Shown here: positions 29,309 through 37,970 of the stretch, in pieces
Numbering within the stretch: position 1 is the stretch's first letter
How the letters are laid out: every line of letters begins with the position of its first letter
NCBI GenBank assembly: GCA_963740205.1
Contig: CAVUDD010000005.1
Location: 124,001 to 188,000 of the forward strand
Origin: UBA2137 sp963740205
Lineage (GTDB): Bacteria; Pseudomonadota; Alphaproteobacteria; Micavibrionales; Micavibrionaceae
Reading direction: 5' to 3'
DNA: 64,000 bases
Made by a program: the position numbers and the translations under genes
Notes under the pieces: generated by a model
What the model was told of the DNA's origin: nothing
Databases searched by the model: none
The model's input: the letters and a program-made list of their open reading frames with translations, nothing else

Positions 29309-29875
29309 ATGAATTTACTCTTTAGAATGATAAAGGTGTTTATCGCCTCTTTCTTTAGAGCCAAACTTCCCACTATTTTTTCAGTCTCTAAACTTCATTT
29401 TCTTGTCTGGCCAAACGATCTGGATACAAATTTACACATGAATAATGGTCGCTATTTGACCATTATGGATTTGGGACGCTTTGATCTTGTACTTCGCAAT
29501 GGATTGATGAAATTTATGTTGCGGCATAAATCCGTTCCTGTTCTAGCGGCGGCGACCATTCGTTACCGCCTCTCTCTTGAACCCTTTCAAAAATACAGAC
29601 TTGAAAGCTCTGTAATCTGCTGGGACAAGAAGTGGGTTTATATGGAGCAACGTTTTATTATTAAAGGCGGAAGCAAAGATGGCGTGGTCGCCGCCATCGG
29701 TTTGGTTAAGGGCGGTTTTCTTAATAAGAAGAAAAAAGAGATGGTTCCAACATCTGAAATTCTTGATGAGCTTACTTTTGAAAAAGACTTTCCCGCTTTT
29801 CCACCCCATATTAAAAGTTGGTCAGAGGCCGAAGATAAATTGCGCGATGTAACCGCCAACAAAAAAGCCGCTTAA
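29309..29875 (+). CDS. Acyl-CoA thioesterase-like hotdog protein (THEM6 type)
   Basis: The 188-residue protein has a hydrophobic N-terminus and then a hotdog domain with 'VWPNDLDTNLHMNNGRYLTIMD', the substrate-binding Asp and Asn block of the THEM6/4HBT_2 family. Such enzymes hydrolyse acyl-CoA or acyl-ACP thioesters. The stop codon sits inside a terminator hairpin. Co-transcription with the SCP2 gene is likely. Confidence 0.82.
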   Translation: MNLLFRMIKVFIASFFRAKLPTIFSVSKLHFLVWPNDLDTNLHMNNGRYLTIMDLGRFDLVLRNGLMKFMLRHKSVPVLAAATIRYRLSLEPFQKYRLESSVICWDKKWVYMEQRFIIKGGSKDGVVAAIGLVKGGFLNKKKKEMVPTSEILDELTFEKDFPAFPPHIKSWSEAEDKLRDVTANKKAA

Positions 29876-29886
29876 AAGCGGCTTTT
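29863..29886. terminator. Rho-independent terminator overlapping the thioesterase stop
   Basis: AAAAGCCGCTT and AAGCGGCTTTT form an 11-base stem with a two-base gap. It lies between convergent genes and may work in both directions. Confidence 0.8.
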
Positions 29887-29907
29887 CCTTAATTCCATAA
29901 ACTTCTC

Positions 29908-31201
29908 TTAGAATTTGTAGTTCAAACCAAGAGATAGAATTCCTACAGAACCGTCTGTGTCAGCATTAACTTGAGCACCAGTACCATTACGTGTGACGCT
30001 AATTTCTTCGCTACCAACATCGATATAGGCACCTGCCATATCAAGAGAAAACTTCTCGTTGATATCGTATGTTGCGCCTAACGTGAACCAGTTACGATCA
30101 CCGTCTGGCGTTCTTGTTGTGCGAAACTCATCTGTTGTTGGTGTTTCATCAAACTGGTAACCGGCGCGGAAAGTCCATTCAGGAGTCCAAGCATACTCAG
30201 CTCCAATCGCGAAAGCCCAAGTATTTTGGTAATTTTGAACAACTGGATCAACAGCAACCGCATCATCACGAACAGCTGCAATTTCTTGGAAATTAGACCA
30301 TCCGAAACGTGTTACTTGACCCATCAAACGCCACTGATCGTTTAAATCTTGAGCTACACCCAAAGTCCATATATCTGGTAAATCAAGATCAGCAGAGCCA
30401 GAGCTTGCAAAATCTAATGGTCCGGCTCCTACTAGGGAGATATCACCATCTAACTCATGACTAATAGCTGAACGGTATGAAAACCCAATATCAGTGCCTT
30501 CCATTGGAGTTACCAAGAACCCCAAATTATATCCTACAGATATATCATCACCTTTTAAAGTTGCTTCACCCTCTGGTGCAGTTAATGCAGAAAAGCCACC
30601 AACTGTATTTTTAAGCTCAGCATCCGCGTACTGTATATCTACACCACCGCCAAGCGATAACCAAGGAGCTGCCTGAAAGGCTACAACAGGAGAAACATTA
30701 ATTGTCAAAAGTTCGGTTTCAGTTGAATCAAAACGAGCAAAATAATCTTCATCATATTCATTAGCCAAGCCAAATGGCGCTGAAACGCCTAAACCTGTCC
30801 ATAATTGTCCATTCATCCAAGGATAAGCAATGTAGGCATTTGGAACTGGCGTGGGGTCATATGGGTTTCCGCCATTACCGCCACGTTGTTGCAACAGTAC
30901 CAAAACTAGGAGCAACAGTGTCATTAGTAGAACCTGTATCTGATAGTTCTCCATCTGGAATAAGAAGGTGAACACCAAGGTTAGCTTGTGCACCATCGAG
31001 GCGAGTCATACCTGCTGGGTTAAAGTAAACTGTTGAGGCATCACGAATACTTGTTGTTGAACCTGAGAAAGCTGCACCAAGACCTGATACTGATTGCTCC
31101 TGTATGTAAAAGCCTGCCGCCTTTGCATCTGTGGTTGAAGCTGTGAAAGCTGCACCTGAAATGACTGTGCAAAGCGCTGTTGAAAGAAGAAACTTTTTCA
31201 T
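29908..31201 (-). CDS. FadL/OmpP1-family outer membrane channel, one-base frameshift
   Basis: The product begins with a signal peptide 'MKKFLLSTALCTVISGAAFTA' and then the family hallmark 'AAGFYIQEQSVSGLGAAFSG' and 'VYFNPAGMTRL' (the NPAG motif). The first frame stops near 30880, and the rest continues in the next frame from about 30884; deleting one base there joins them as 'GTVATTGGNGGNPYDP' and gives 430 residues. The C-terminus ends in 'LSLGLNYKF', a beta-barrel end signal. The family imports long-chain fatty acids and other hydrophobic compounds across the outer membrane, which fits the beta-oxidation genes in this window. The break is probably a sequence error. Confidence 0.88.
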
Positions 31202-31334
31202 GGAAATAATACTCCCCTAAGTGAATGTGTTTGAATAAACTACGAAATAAGTAGCTAGATACTACGCCTTAAGAGGGTATTTGAAAATAGAGGTTTATGT
31301 TGCAACGCAATAGGAGTGTGGTAATTTTACAATA

Positions 31335-32756
31335 TTACCTTACCCAAGCGATCCTTAGCACATTTGTAGATCCCGGGGTTCCGAATGGCACACCTGCCGT
31401 AATCACAAGTCTTTGACCCTTTTTGGCAATCTTCTTTTCCCTTGCTAGAGTACAGGCAACCTCGACCGTCTCGGCAAATGATTTTACATTTGTAATGTGA
31501 ACACCCCGCACACCGTATGATGCCGATAAACGTCTTGCCACTGGCAAGTTTTGGGTCAGGCATAAAATGGGAATAGCTGGTCTTTGGCGTGCCGTTCTTA
31601 AGGCTGTCGAACCTGATGTTGTATAATTAACAATGCATGCCGCATGTATGTCGCGCGCAACTTGTTCAGCTGCGACAGTGATAGCATCAGAGGCATCGTC
31701 ATCATCGGTTTTTAAATGAAGAGAATCCATCATTTGTTTATAGGTTTCATCTTGTTCCACCTTTTCCAAAATACGGTTCATGATCTTAACCGCCTCAATT
31801 GGATAATCACCCGCGGCCGTTTCCGCAGAGAGCATAACTGCATCTGTTCCGTCATAAACCGCGTTGGCAACATCAGACGCCTCGGCGCGTGTTGGTGTTG
31901 AGCTTGTAATCATTGATTCCAGCATTTGTGTCGCGACAACTACAGGCTTACCAGCCGCGCGCACTTTTTTAACAACTTGCTTTTGAATTCCTGGAACATC
32001 TTCTGGGGGCATTTCCACACCAAGATCTCCACGCGCCAGCATAACGCCATCACATATATCAAGAAGCTCACCTAAGCATTCTACTGCGGACGGTTTTTCA
32101 ACCTTCACCATCAAAGCTGCACGACCAGCAATAAGTTTTTTGGCCTCTGCCGCGTCTTGTGGCGTTTGTACGAATGATTGTGCAATCCAGTCAACGCCCA
32201 GTTTAATCGCGCTTTCTAAATCTTTTTTGTCTTTCGCAGTCAGGGCGGGCACAGGGAGAGTAACACCAGGGAGATTAAAGCCCTTACGGTTTGAAAGGCT
32301 TGTTCCTGCCTTTACCTTACCCTCAAGCCAGTCCTTACCTTTACCGATAATCTCGATACGGACTTTACCGTCATCCAGAAGAATGTGTTGTCCCTTATCA
32401 AGAGTTTTAATAACTTCTGGGTGGGGCAGTTGAACCCGAGTTTTGTCACCTAAAGCCTTATCCAAATCAAATCTGATGACTTGCCCCTTCTTGAGAGTAA
32501 TCTTTCCATTTTCAAATTCACCAACTCTGAATTTTGGGCCTTGAAGATCAGCAACTATTCCTATGGGACGGTCGTATTTCTTTTCCAAGGCGCGCACAAT
32601 ATCTACTCTCGCTTTATGGTCCTCCACTGTACCGTGGCTAAAATTAATTCTGAAAAGGTCAACACCCGCAACAAACAGCTTCTCTATGATTTTCATATCA
32701 GAAGATGCCGGTCCAAGAGTTGCGAGTATTTTTGTATTGCGTGTGCGTGTAATCAT
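31335..32756 (-). CDS. pyk: Pyruvate kinase
   Basis: Pyruvate kinase makes ATP and pyruvate from phosphoenolpyruvate. The 473-residue protein has 'TKILATLGPASSD' at the start, the catalytic signature 'MVKVEKPSAVE' and the conserved 'VMLARGDLGVEMP' and 'ATQMLESMITSSTPTRAE' blocks. The C-terminal allosteric domain is complete. It reads in the opposite direction from osmC. Confidence 0.96.
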   Translation of the reverse strand: MITRTRNTKILATLGPASSDMKIIEKLFVAGVDLFRINFSHGTVEDHKARVDIVRALEKKYDRPIGIVADLQGPKFRVGEFENGKITLKKGQVIRFDLDKALGDKTRVQLPHPEVIKTLDKGQHILLDDGKVRIEIIGKGKDWLEGKVKAGTSLSNRKGFNLPGVTLPVPALTAKDKKDLESAIKLGVDWIAQSFVQTPQDAAEAKKLIAGRAALMVKVEKPSAVECLGELLDICDGVMLARGDLGVEMPPEDVPGIQKQVVKKVRAAGKPVVVATQMLESMITSSTPTRAEASDVANAVYDGTDAVMLSAETAAGDYPIEAVKIMNRILEKVEQDETYKQMMDSLHLKTDDDDASDAITVAAEQVARDIHAACIVNYTTSGSTALRTARQRPAIPILCLTQNLPVARRLSASYGVRGVHITNVKSFAETVEVACTLAREKKIAKKGQRLVITAGVPFGTPGSTNVLRIAWVR

Positions 32757-32863
32757 AAAATGAGTTTTAGCACGTTCATTGTCGTCTTTCTATATACGCA
32801 TTGATATCCTTTGCGAAAAAATTACATAGCTGTTTATCCAACATATAAACTTAAGGAGATATT

Positions 32864-33295
32864 ATGGCTGTTCAAAAATCAGGAAGTGCAACATGGGAAG
32901 GTTCAATTAAAGAAGGTAAAGGAACTGTGTCACTTGAAAGTGGCGCAATGAAATCCAACCCCTTTGGTTTCAACACACGATTCGAAGGAAAACCAGGCAC
33001 CAATCCAGAAGAACTTATTGCCGGTGCGCATGCCTCCTGTTTCTCTATGGCTCTATCCAAGTTTCTCGGAGACAATGACATGACCCCTGACAGTATAGAA
33101 ACCAAGGCCACAGTTACCTTGGTACAAAAAGATGGAGGGTTTGAGGTTACGAAATCACATCTCGAGCTATTTCTAAAAGTTTCTGGTGCTTCAGAAGATG
33201 CTATGAAGAGCGCAGCCGAGGGCGCTAAAGCAAATTGTCCGATTTCAAAGCTTTTAAATGCAGAAATCACACTTGATGCAACATATTCTTCCTAA
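32864..33295 (+). CDS. OsmC-family peroxiredoxin
   Basis: This 143-residue protein matches OsmC hydroperoxide reductases. The first catalytic Cys lies in 'AHASCFSMALSKFL' and the second in 'AKANCPISKLLN'. OsmC reduces organic hydroperoxides and is typically induced by stress. A strong AAGGAG site precedes the ATG. Confidence 0.93.
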   Translation: MAVQKSGSATWEGSIKEGKGTVSLESGAMKSNPFGFNTRFEGKPGTNPEELIAGAHASCFSMALSKFLGDNDMTPDSIETKATVTLVQKDGGFEVTKSHLELFLKVSGASEDAMKSAAEGAKANCPISKLLNAEITLDATYSS

Positions 33296-33334
33296 ATAGA
33301 ACTTTATTCCCGACTCTTGTGAATAGATGACTCT

Positions 33335-33455
33335 TTTTCCTGTTCGCGGGGAGAAGAATCGGGAATCATTTGTTTTCGTGATGGGGCTTCTTTTGCAAAA
33401 CTCCCCTTGTAAAATCGCTGGGGATAGGAAGATTTTCCGATTGGCGAGACACACA
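33335..33455 (+). ncRNA. Possible structured RNA with long imperfect hairpin (6S-like layout)
   Basis: Between osmC and nrdA there is no gene, but the sequence can fold into one long hairpin. AATCGGGAATC (33357-33367) pairs with GATTTTCCGATT (33431-33442) with one G-U pair and one bulge, and the flanking TGTTCGC and GCGAGACA can extend the stem. The middle carries GGGG..CCCC with an internal TTTTGCAAAA palindrome. A separate inverted repeat at 33306-33313 and 33359-33366 competes with the first stem. The layout, a long stem with an interior loop and a TGTTCGC segment, recalls 6S RNA, but no covariance search was possible. An attenuator in the nrdA leader is the alternative. Confidence 0.3.
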
Positions 33456-33497
33456 AGATGTAGTAGGGTGGTTAAAGTCTAAGTCAACAGATGGTGT
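33451..33497 (+). promoter_or_regulatory. Candidate pair of NrdR boxes upstream of nrdA
   Basis: Two 16-base elements, ACACAAGATGTAGTAG at 33451-33466 and AGTCAACAGATGGTGT at 33482-33497, match the NrdR consensus acaCwAtATaTwGtgt at 12 and 11 of 16 positions. Their start-to-start spacing is 31 bases, which is the usual three-turn spacing of tandem NrdR boxes. NrdR represses ribonucleotide reductase genes. The matches are imperfect and were scored by eye. Confidence 0.4.
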
Positions 33498-33581
33498 TTT
33501 TCGCATTTATCTGTCTCACGACAAAAAACAGAATATTTTATTTAAAACCGCTTTATAACAAGAAAAGGGGAGTCAACTCTC

Positions 33582-35417
33582 ATGTATGATGTCGCTCACA
33601 TAGAACGTGGTAACAGGGTTAAAATTGATCGCGACCGCGATGAAAACCTAACAAAATTTGGTGTTGCGACACTATACGATAGGTACCTTCTTCCCGAAGA
33701 ACATCCTCAAGATCTATTTGCGCGCGTCTCTATGTATTATGGCGACGATTCTGCACACTCACAGCGTCTTTACGATTACATGTCCAAACTTTGGTTCATG
33801 CCTTCTACTCCTGTTTTGTCCAATGGCGGAACAAGTCGCGGGCTCCCTATCTCCTGTTTTTTGAATGAAACACAAGATTCACTCGAAGACATTATGTCCC
33901 TATGGAATGAAAATGTTTGGTTGGCGTCACTTGGTGGAGGAATTGGCTCTTACTGGGGCAATGTACGTTCTATTGGTGAAAAGGTAGGGCGCAACGGAAA
34001 AACAAGCGGGATTGTTCCCTTCATCCGTGTGATGGATTCATTGACTTTAGCTATCTCTCAAGGCTCTCTTCGTCGCGGTTCTGCTGCAATTTACTTGCCT
34101 ATCTGGCACCCCGAAATTGAAGAATTTATTGAATTGCGTCGCCCAACTGGAGGTGACCCTAACCGTAAGGCTTTGAATCTTCACCACGGTGTCCTGGTAA
34201 CAAATGCATTTATGGCTGCTGTTGAAAAAGGTGAGCAATGGGCATTGAAATCACCCAAAGATGGCGCAGTCATTGATAAAGTCAATGCACGTGATCTTTG
34301 GATTCGCTTGCTTACTGCACGTATTGAAACTGGCGAACCATACATTGTTTACATTGACCATGTGAATGACCAGATTCCTGATCACCACAAAATGGCTGGA
34401 TTGAACGTGAAGATGTCCAATCTATGTTCAGAAATTACATTGCCAACAGGCGTTGACCATCTTGGAAATGACAGAACTGCCGTGTGTTGTCTTTCATCTC
34501 TTAACCTTGAAAAATTTGACGAGTGGGGTGATCACCCAACATTTATAGAAGATGTAATGAGGTTTCTGGATAATGTCTTATCCGACTTTATTGCCAAGGC
34601 TCCAGATTCAATGAAGCGTGCCAAATATGCCGCAATGCGTGAGCGTTCAGTTGGTCTTGGCGTTATGGGCTTCCACTCATTCTTACAATCAAAAATGATT
34701 CCAATGGAATCGGTGATGGCTAAGGTTTGGAATCGTCGTATGTTCCAGCACATTAAGCGCCAAGCTGATGATGCCTCTGTAAAATTAGCACACGAGCGCG
34801 GAGCTTGCCCTGACGCTGCTGATTACAACATCATGGAGCGTTTTTCTAACAAAATGGCGATTGCGCCAACCGCATCTATCTCTATAATTTGTGGTGGTTC
34901 GTCCCCTGGTATTGAGCCAATTGCGGCCAATGCTTACACACATAAAACCTTGTCTGGCTCATTCCCTGTGCGTAACAAATTCCTTGAAGAAACCCTGGAA
35001 AAGCATGGAATCAATAATGAGGAAACATGGTCATCTATCTTTACAAATGAAGGCTCTGTTCAACATTTGGATGAACTTACAGATGATGAAAAAGATGTTT
35101 TCAAAACAGCATTTGAAATTGACCAAAGATGGTTAATTGAACATGCAGGTGATCGTGCGCCGTTCGTTTGTCAGGCACAATCGTTGAACGTTTTCCTCCC
35201 TGCCAATGTCGAGAAGAAAGAACTTCATGACATTCACTTCCAAGCTTGGAAGAAGGGCGTCAAATCATTGTATTACTGTCGCTCAAAATCCATTCAGCGC
35301 GCGGAATCACATGCCTCATGGCAGAGAACAAAAGGTGCCGAGCCGACAGGTGGAGATCCAAAGCAAGGAGCGTTGGCCGAAGAAAACCAATACGAGGAAT
35401 GCCTCGCTTGCCAATAA
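33582..35417 (+). CDS. nrdA: Ribonucleoside-diphosphate reductase large subunit, without ATP-cone
   Basis: This enzyme converts ribonucleotides to deoxyribonucleotides with a separate radical-generating subunit. The 611-residue protein has 'PISCFLNETQDS' and 'NLCSEITLP' (catalytic Cys and Asn/Cys/Glu) and the Tyr-Tyr pair in 'KSLYYCRS'. It ends in 'EECLACQ', the redox-active Cys pair. The N-terminus lacks the ATP-cone domain found in most class Ia subunits, so allosteric activity control through that domain is absent. The small subunit nrdB is not next to it, nor elsewhere in the window. An AGGGGAG site precedes the ATG. Confidence 0.9.
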   Translation: MYDVAHIERGNRVKIDRDRDENLTKFGVATLYDRYLLPEEHPQDLFARVSMYYGDDSAHSQRLYDYMSKLWFMPSTPVLSNGGTSRGLPISCFLNETQDSLEDIMSLWNENVWLASLGGGIGSYWGNVRSIGEKVGRNGKTSGIVPFIRVMDSLTLAISQGSLRRGSAAIYLPIWHPEIEEFIELRRPTGGDPNRKALNLHHGVLVTNAFMAAVEKGEQWALKSPKDGAVIDKVNARDLWIRLLTARIETGEPYIVYIDHVNDQIPDHHKMAGLNVKMSNLCSEITLPTGVDHLGNDRTAVCCLSSLNLEKFDEWGDHPTFIEDVMRFLDNVLSDFIAKAPDSMKRAKYAAMRERSVGLGVMGFHSFLQSKMIPMESVMAKVWNRRMFQHIKRQADDASVKLAHERGACPDAADYNIMERFSNKMAIAPTASISIICGGSSPGIEPIAANAYTHKTLSGSFPVRNKFLEETLEKHGINNEETWSSIFTNEGSVQHLDELTDDEKDVFKTAFEIDQRWLIEHAGDRAPFVCQAQSLNVFLPANVEKKELHDIHFQAWKKGVKSLYYCRSKSIQRAESHASWQRTKGAEPTGGDPKQGALAEENQYEECLACQ

Positions 35418-35456
35418 CTTAATTTACTGCGTAACATTTTACTGCGTTCAAAAAAG

Positions 35457-35484
35457 AAACCCGCTGTTAAAGGCGGGTTTTTTT
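35457..35484 (+). terminator. Rho-independent terminator after nrdA
   Basis: AAACCCGC and GCGGGTTT form an eight-base stem around an eight-base loop, followed by T residues. It separates nrdA from the methyltransferase-like gene. Confidence 0.82.
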
Positions 35485-35501
35485 ATGTTGGGAAATAAGT
35501 T

Positions 35502-36383
35502 ATGAAGATATCTATGACTTTATCTCATCAAATTTGGCCTCTTAAAATTGTATCTAAAATGATTTTGTCGAGACTGCCTATCAAATACAGCTTCTGGAAA
35601 AAGTTTGGAATATTTGAGTGGGGGGCGATGGATAACCCCACCTACCCCATAAAAATTTTCGAAAAGCATAAAGAGCTTGTTTTCCCTGATGGTTTACCTA
35701 AAGAGTTCATTGCGCTTGAACTTGGACCTGGGGATAGTATTGCTGGTGGTATTATCGCAAAAGCGCATGGTGCAAAAAAAACATATCTAGTTGATGCTGG
35801 GCGATTTGCGTCCGAAAATATAGATTTTTATAAAAATCTTTCAGAATCATTAAAAGAGAAAGGTCTCAATCCCATAGACATTTCAAAGGTATCTTCTTTT
35901 GAAGAGATACTGGAGATAAATAATATTATTTATCTCACTGACGGCCTAACTGATTTAAAAAATATCCCTTCCGAAGAAACAGACTTTATATGGTCACATT
36001 CAGTCCTAGAGCATGTACGAAAAGGGGAATTTGATTCTACTATGGTGGAATTGAAGCGTATTCTAAAAAGAAGCACTGGACGAATATCCCATTCCATAGA
36101 TTTGATGGATCATCTTTCAAAATCGCTCAATAACCTTCGCTTCTCTGAAAAAACATGGGAAAGTAATTTTTGGGCAAATTCAGGATTTTACACGAATCGA
36201 TTACGTAGTTCTGAGATTTTAGAATCCATGACAAATGCAGGACTGAAGATATTAGATACACAAAAAGGCCGTTGGTCTGCAATTCCAATAAAGAGGTCTT
36301 CTATTAATTCTCAGTTCAAAGACGTATCAGACGAAGACCTTCTAGTAAGAACCATGCACGTTCTTTTAAAAGACGAATCTTAA
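35502..36383 (+). CDS. Class I SAM-dependent methyltransferase-like protein
   Basis: A 293-residue protein with a possible SAM-binding motif 'ALELGPGDSIAGG' and, later, a 'DFIWSHSVLEHVRKGEF' block that matches motif IV region of class I methyltransferases ('SHSVLEHV'). It resembles proteins in surface-polysaccharide regions, but the substrate is unknown. Its gene is more AT-rich than nrdA. It overlaps the convergent serA by four bases (36380-36383). Confidence 0.65.
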   Translation: MKISMTLSHQIWPLKIVSKMILSRLPIKYSFWKKFGIFEWGAMDNPTYPIKIFEKHKELVFPDGLPKEFIALELGPGDSIAGGIIAKAHGAKKTYLVDAGRFASENIDFYKNLSESLKEKGLNPIDISKVSSFEEILEINNIIYLTDGLTDLKNIPSEETDFIWSHSVLEHVRKGEFDSTMVELKRILKRSTGRISHSIDLMDHLSKSLNNLRFSEKTWESNFWANSGFYTNRLRSSEILESMTNAGLKILDTQKGRWSAIPIKRSSINSQFKDVSDEDLLVRTMHVLLKDES

Positions 36384-37957
36384 AAAGTCAGGCGCACAAC
36401 GTCGTCAATCTGATCTAGATTAGCTACTTTTTTAAATATCTCATCAGAGAGACTGCAATCAAGAGAGACCATTGCAACTGCAGAACTCCCATCAGGGGTA
36501 CGACCCAAACGGAAATCAGAAATATTACATCCTGCCTCACCGAGTAACGTACCCACTCCGCCAATCATACCTGGTTTATCTTTATTGCGGATAAACAGCA
36601 TATAGCCTTCAAGAGACGCCTCTACAGGCACACCTTCAATATCAATAATTCTTGGTTGTCCATTGCCATAGAGCGTTCCTGTAATACTTCGCTCTCTCTT
36701 TTCAGATGTAACAGTCAAGATGACACCTGTAGGCAAAACATCACGACTTTCGGTTTTTGTCTCTGAAATTGTAATACCTTTGCTTTTTGCAAATTCGAAT
36801 GCGTTGACCATATTGACGCTGTCCGACATGGCGCTTAGTAATTTTGCCAAGACTGAAGACGTTAATGGCCGTGTATTCAATTCCGCAGCCTTGCCAAGAT
36901 ATTCGATTTCGATCTTAGAAATACCGCTACCTGTAATTTGACCCGCAAAACTACCCAATTTTTCACACAGGGTAATATAAGGTTTCAATTTTGGCGCTTC
37001 TTCGGCAGAAATTGAGGCCGTATTTAAAGCATTGGTGATTGCACCAGTAAGTAAATAGTCACTAATTTGTTCGGCAACTTGCAAAGCCACATTGACTTGT
37101 GCCTCTTCAGTTGATGCCCCCAAATGCGGTGTGCAAATAACATTTTCATGTCCAAATAAAATATTATCTTTTGCAGGCTCAACCTCAAAAACATCCAACG
37201 CCGCACCAGCAACTTTATCTGAATCTAGCGCTGCTTTTAAATCAGCCTCAACAATCAAACCACCTCGTGCGCAATTAATAATCCGTACACCGTCCTTCAT
37301 TTTGGAAAATGCCTCGGCATTAAGCATACCCAATGTTTTTTCATTTTTAGGCACATGAAGAGTAATAAAATCTGCGCGCGCCAGAAGTGTATCCAGATCG
37401 ACTTTCTCAACGCCAATTTCCTTAGCACGGTCTTCTGTTAGAAACGGGTCAAAGGCAATCACTTTCATTTGTAAGCCCAGGCCACGCGAGGCAACAATTG
37501 CGCCTATGTTTCCACATCCAATAACACCAAGTGTTTTGCTATAGAGCTCCGTACCCATAAATTTTGATTTTTCCCATTTTCCTGAATGGGTAGACTCGTT
37601 GGCTTGTGGAATTTGGCGTGCCAAAGATAACATCAGGGAAATTGCATGCTCCGCAGTGGTAATGGAATTCCCAAAAGGCGTATTCATCACAATAACACCT
37701 CTTTCCGTTGCTGCCTTTACATCGATATTATCAACACCAATTCCAGCGCGACCAATGACCTTCATATTCTTTGCAGCTTGCAGGATTTCAGGAGTTACGT
37801 TGGTAGATGATCGCATCGCCAATCCATCATATTCACCTATGATAGACTTAAGCTCTTCGGGTGAAAGTCCGGGTTTAAAATCAACTTCTACACCACGCTT
37901 TTTAAATGTCTCTTCTGCAAGAACATCCATCTTGTCACTAATTAAAACCTTTGGCAT
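36380..37957 (-). CDS. serA: D-3-phosphoglycerate dehydrogenase SerA
   Basis: SerA carries out the first step of serine synthesis, oxidising 3-phosphoglycerate. The 525-residue protein is the long type with a C-terminal ACT domain ('MLFIRNKDKPGMIGGVGTLL'), the Rossmann motif 'LGVIGCGNIGAIVASRGLGL', and the active-site region 'NCARGGLIVEADL' and 'CTPHLGAST'. It lies 13 bases downstream of serC in the same operon. The ACT domain suggests end-product control by serine. Confidence 0.96.
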   Translation of the reverse strand: MPKVLISDKMDVLAEETFKKRGVEVDFKPGLSPEELKSIIGEYDGLAMRSSTNVTPEILQAAKNMKVIGRAGIGVDNIDVKAATERGVIVMNTPFGNSITTAEHAISLMLSLARQIPQANESTHSGKWEKSKFMGTELYSKTLGVIGCGNIGAIVASRGLGLQMKVIAFDPFLTEDRAKEIGVEKVDLDTLLARADFITLHVPKNEKTLGMLNAEAFSKMKDGVRIINCARGGLIVEADLKAALDSDKVAGAALDVFEVEPAKDNILFGHENVICTPHLGASTEEAQVNVALQVAEQISDYLLTGAITNALNTASISAEEAPKLKPYITLCEKLGSFAGQITGSGISKIEIEYLGKAAELNTRPLTSSVLAKLLSAMSDSVNMVNAFEFAKSKGITISETKTESRDVLPTGVILTVTSEKRERSITGTLYGNGQPRIIDIEGVPVEASLEGYMLFIRNKDKPGMIGGVGTLLGEAGCNISDFRLGRTPDGSSAVAMVSLDCSLSDEIFKKVANLDQIDDVVRLTF

Positions 37958-37970
37958 TTAACCCTCCTTG

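Noticed and set aside
33296..33581. Cobalamin riboswitch before nrdA
   Set aside because: No B12-box (AGYCMGGAGACCKGCC) is present, and the enzyme has the class Ia signature rather than class II.
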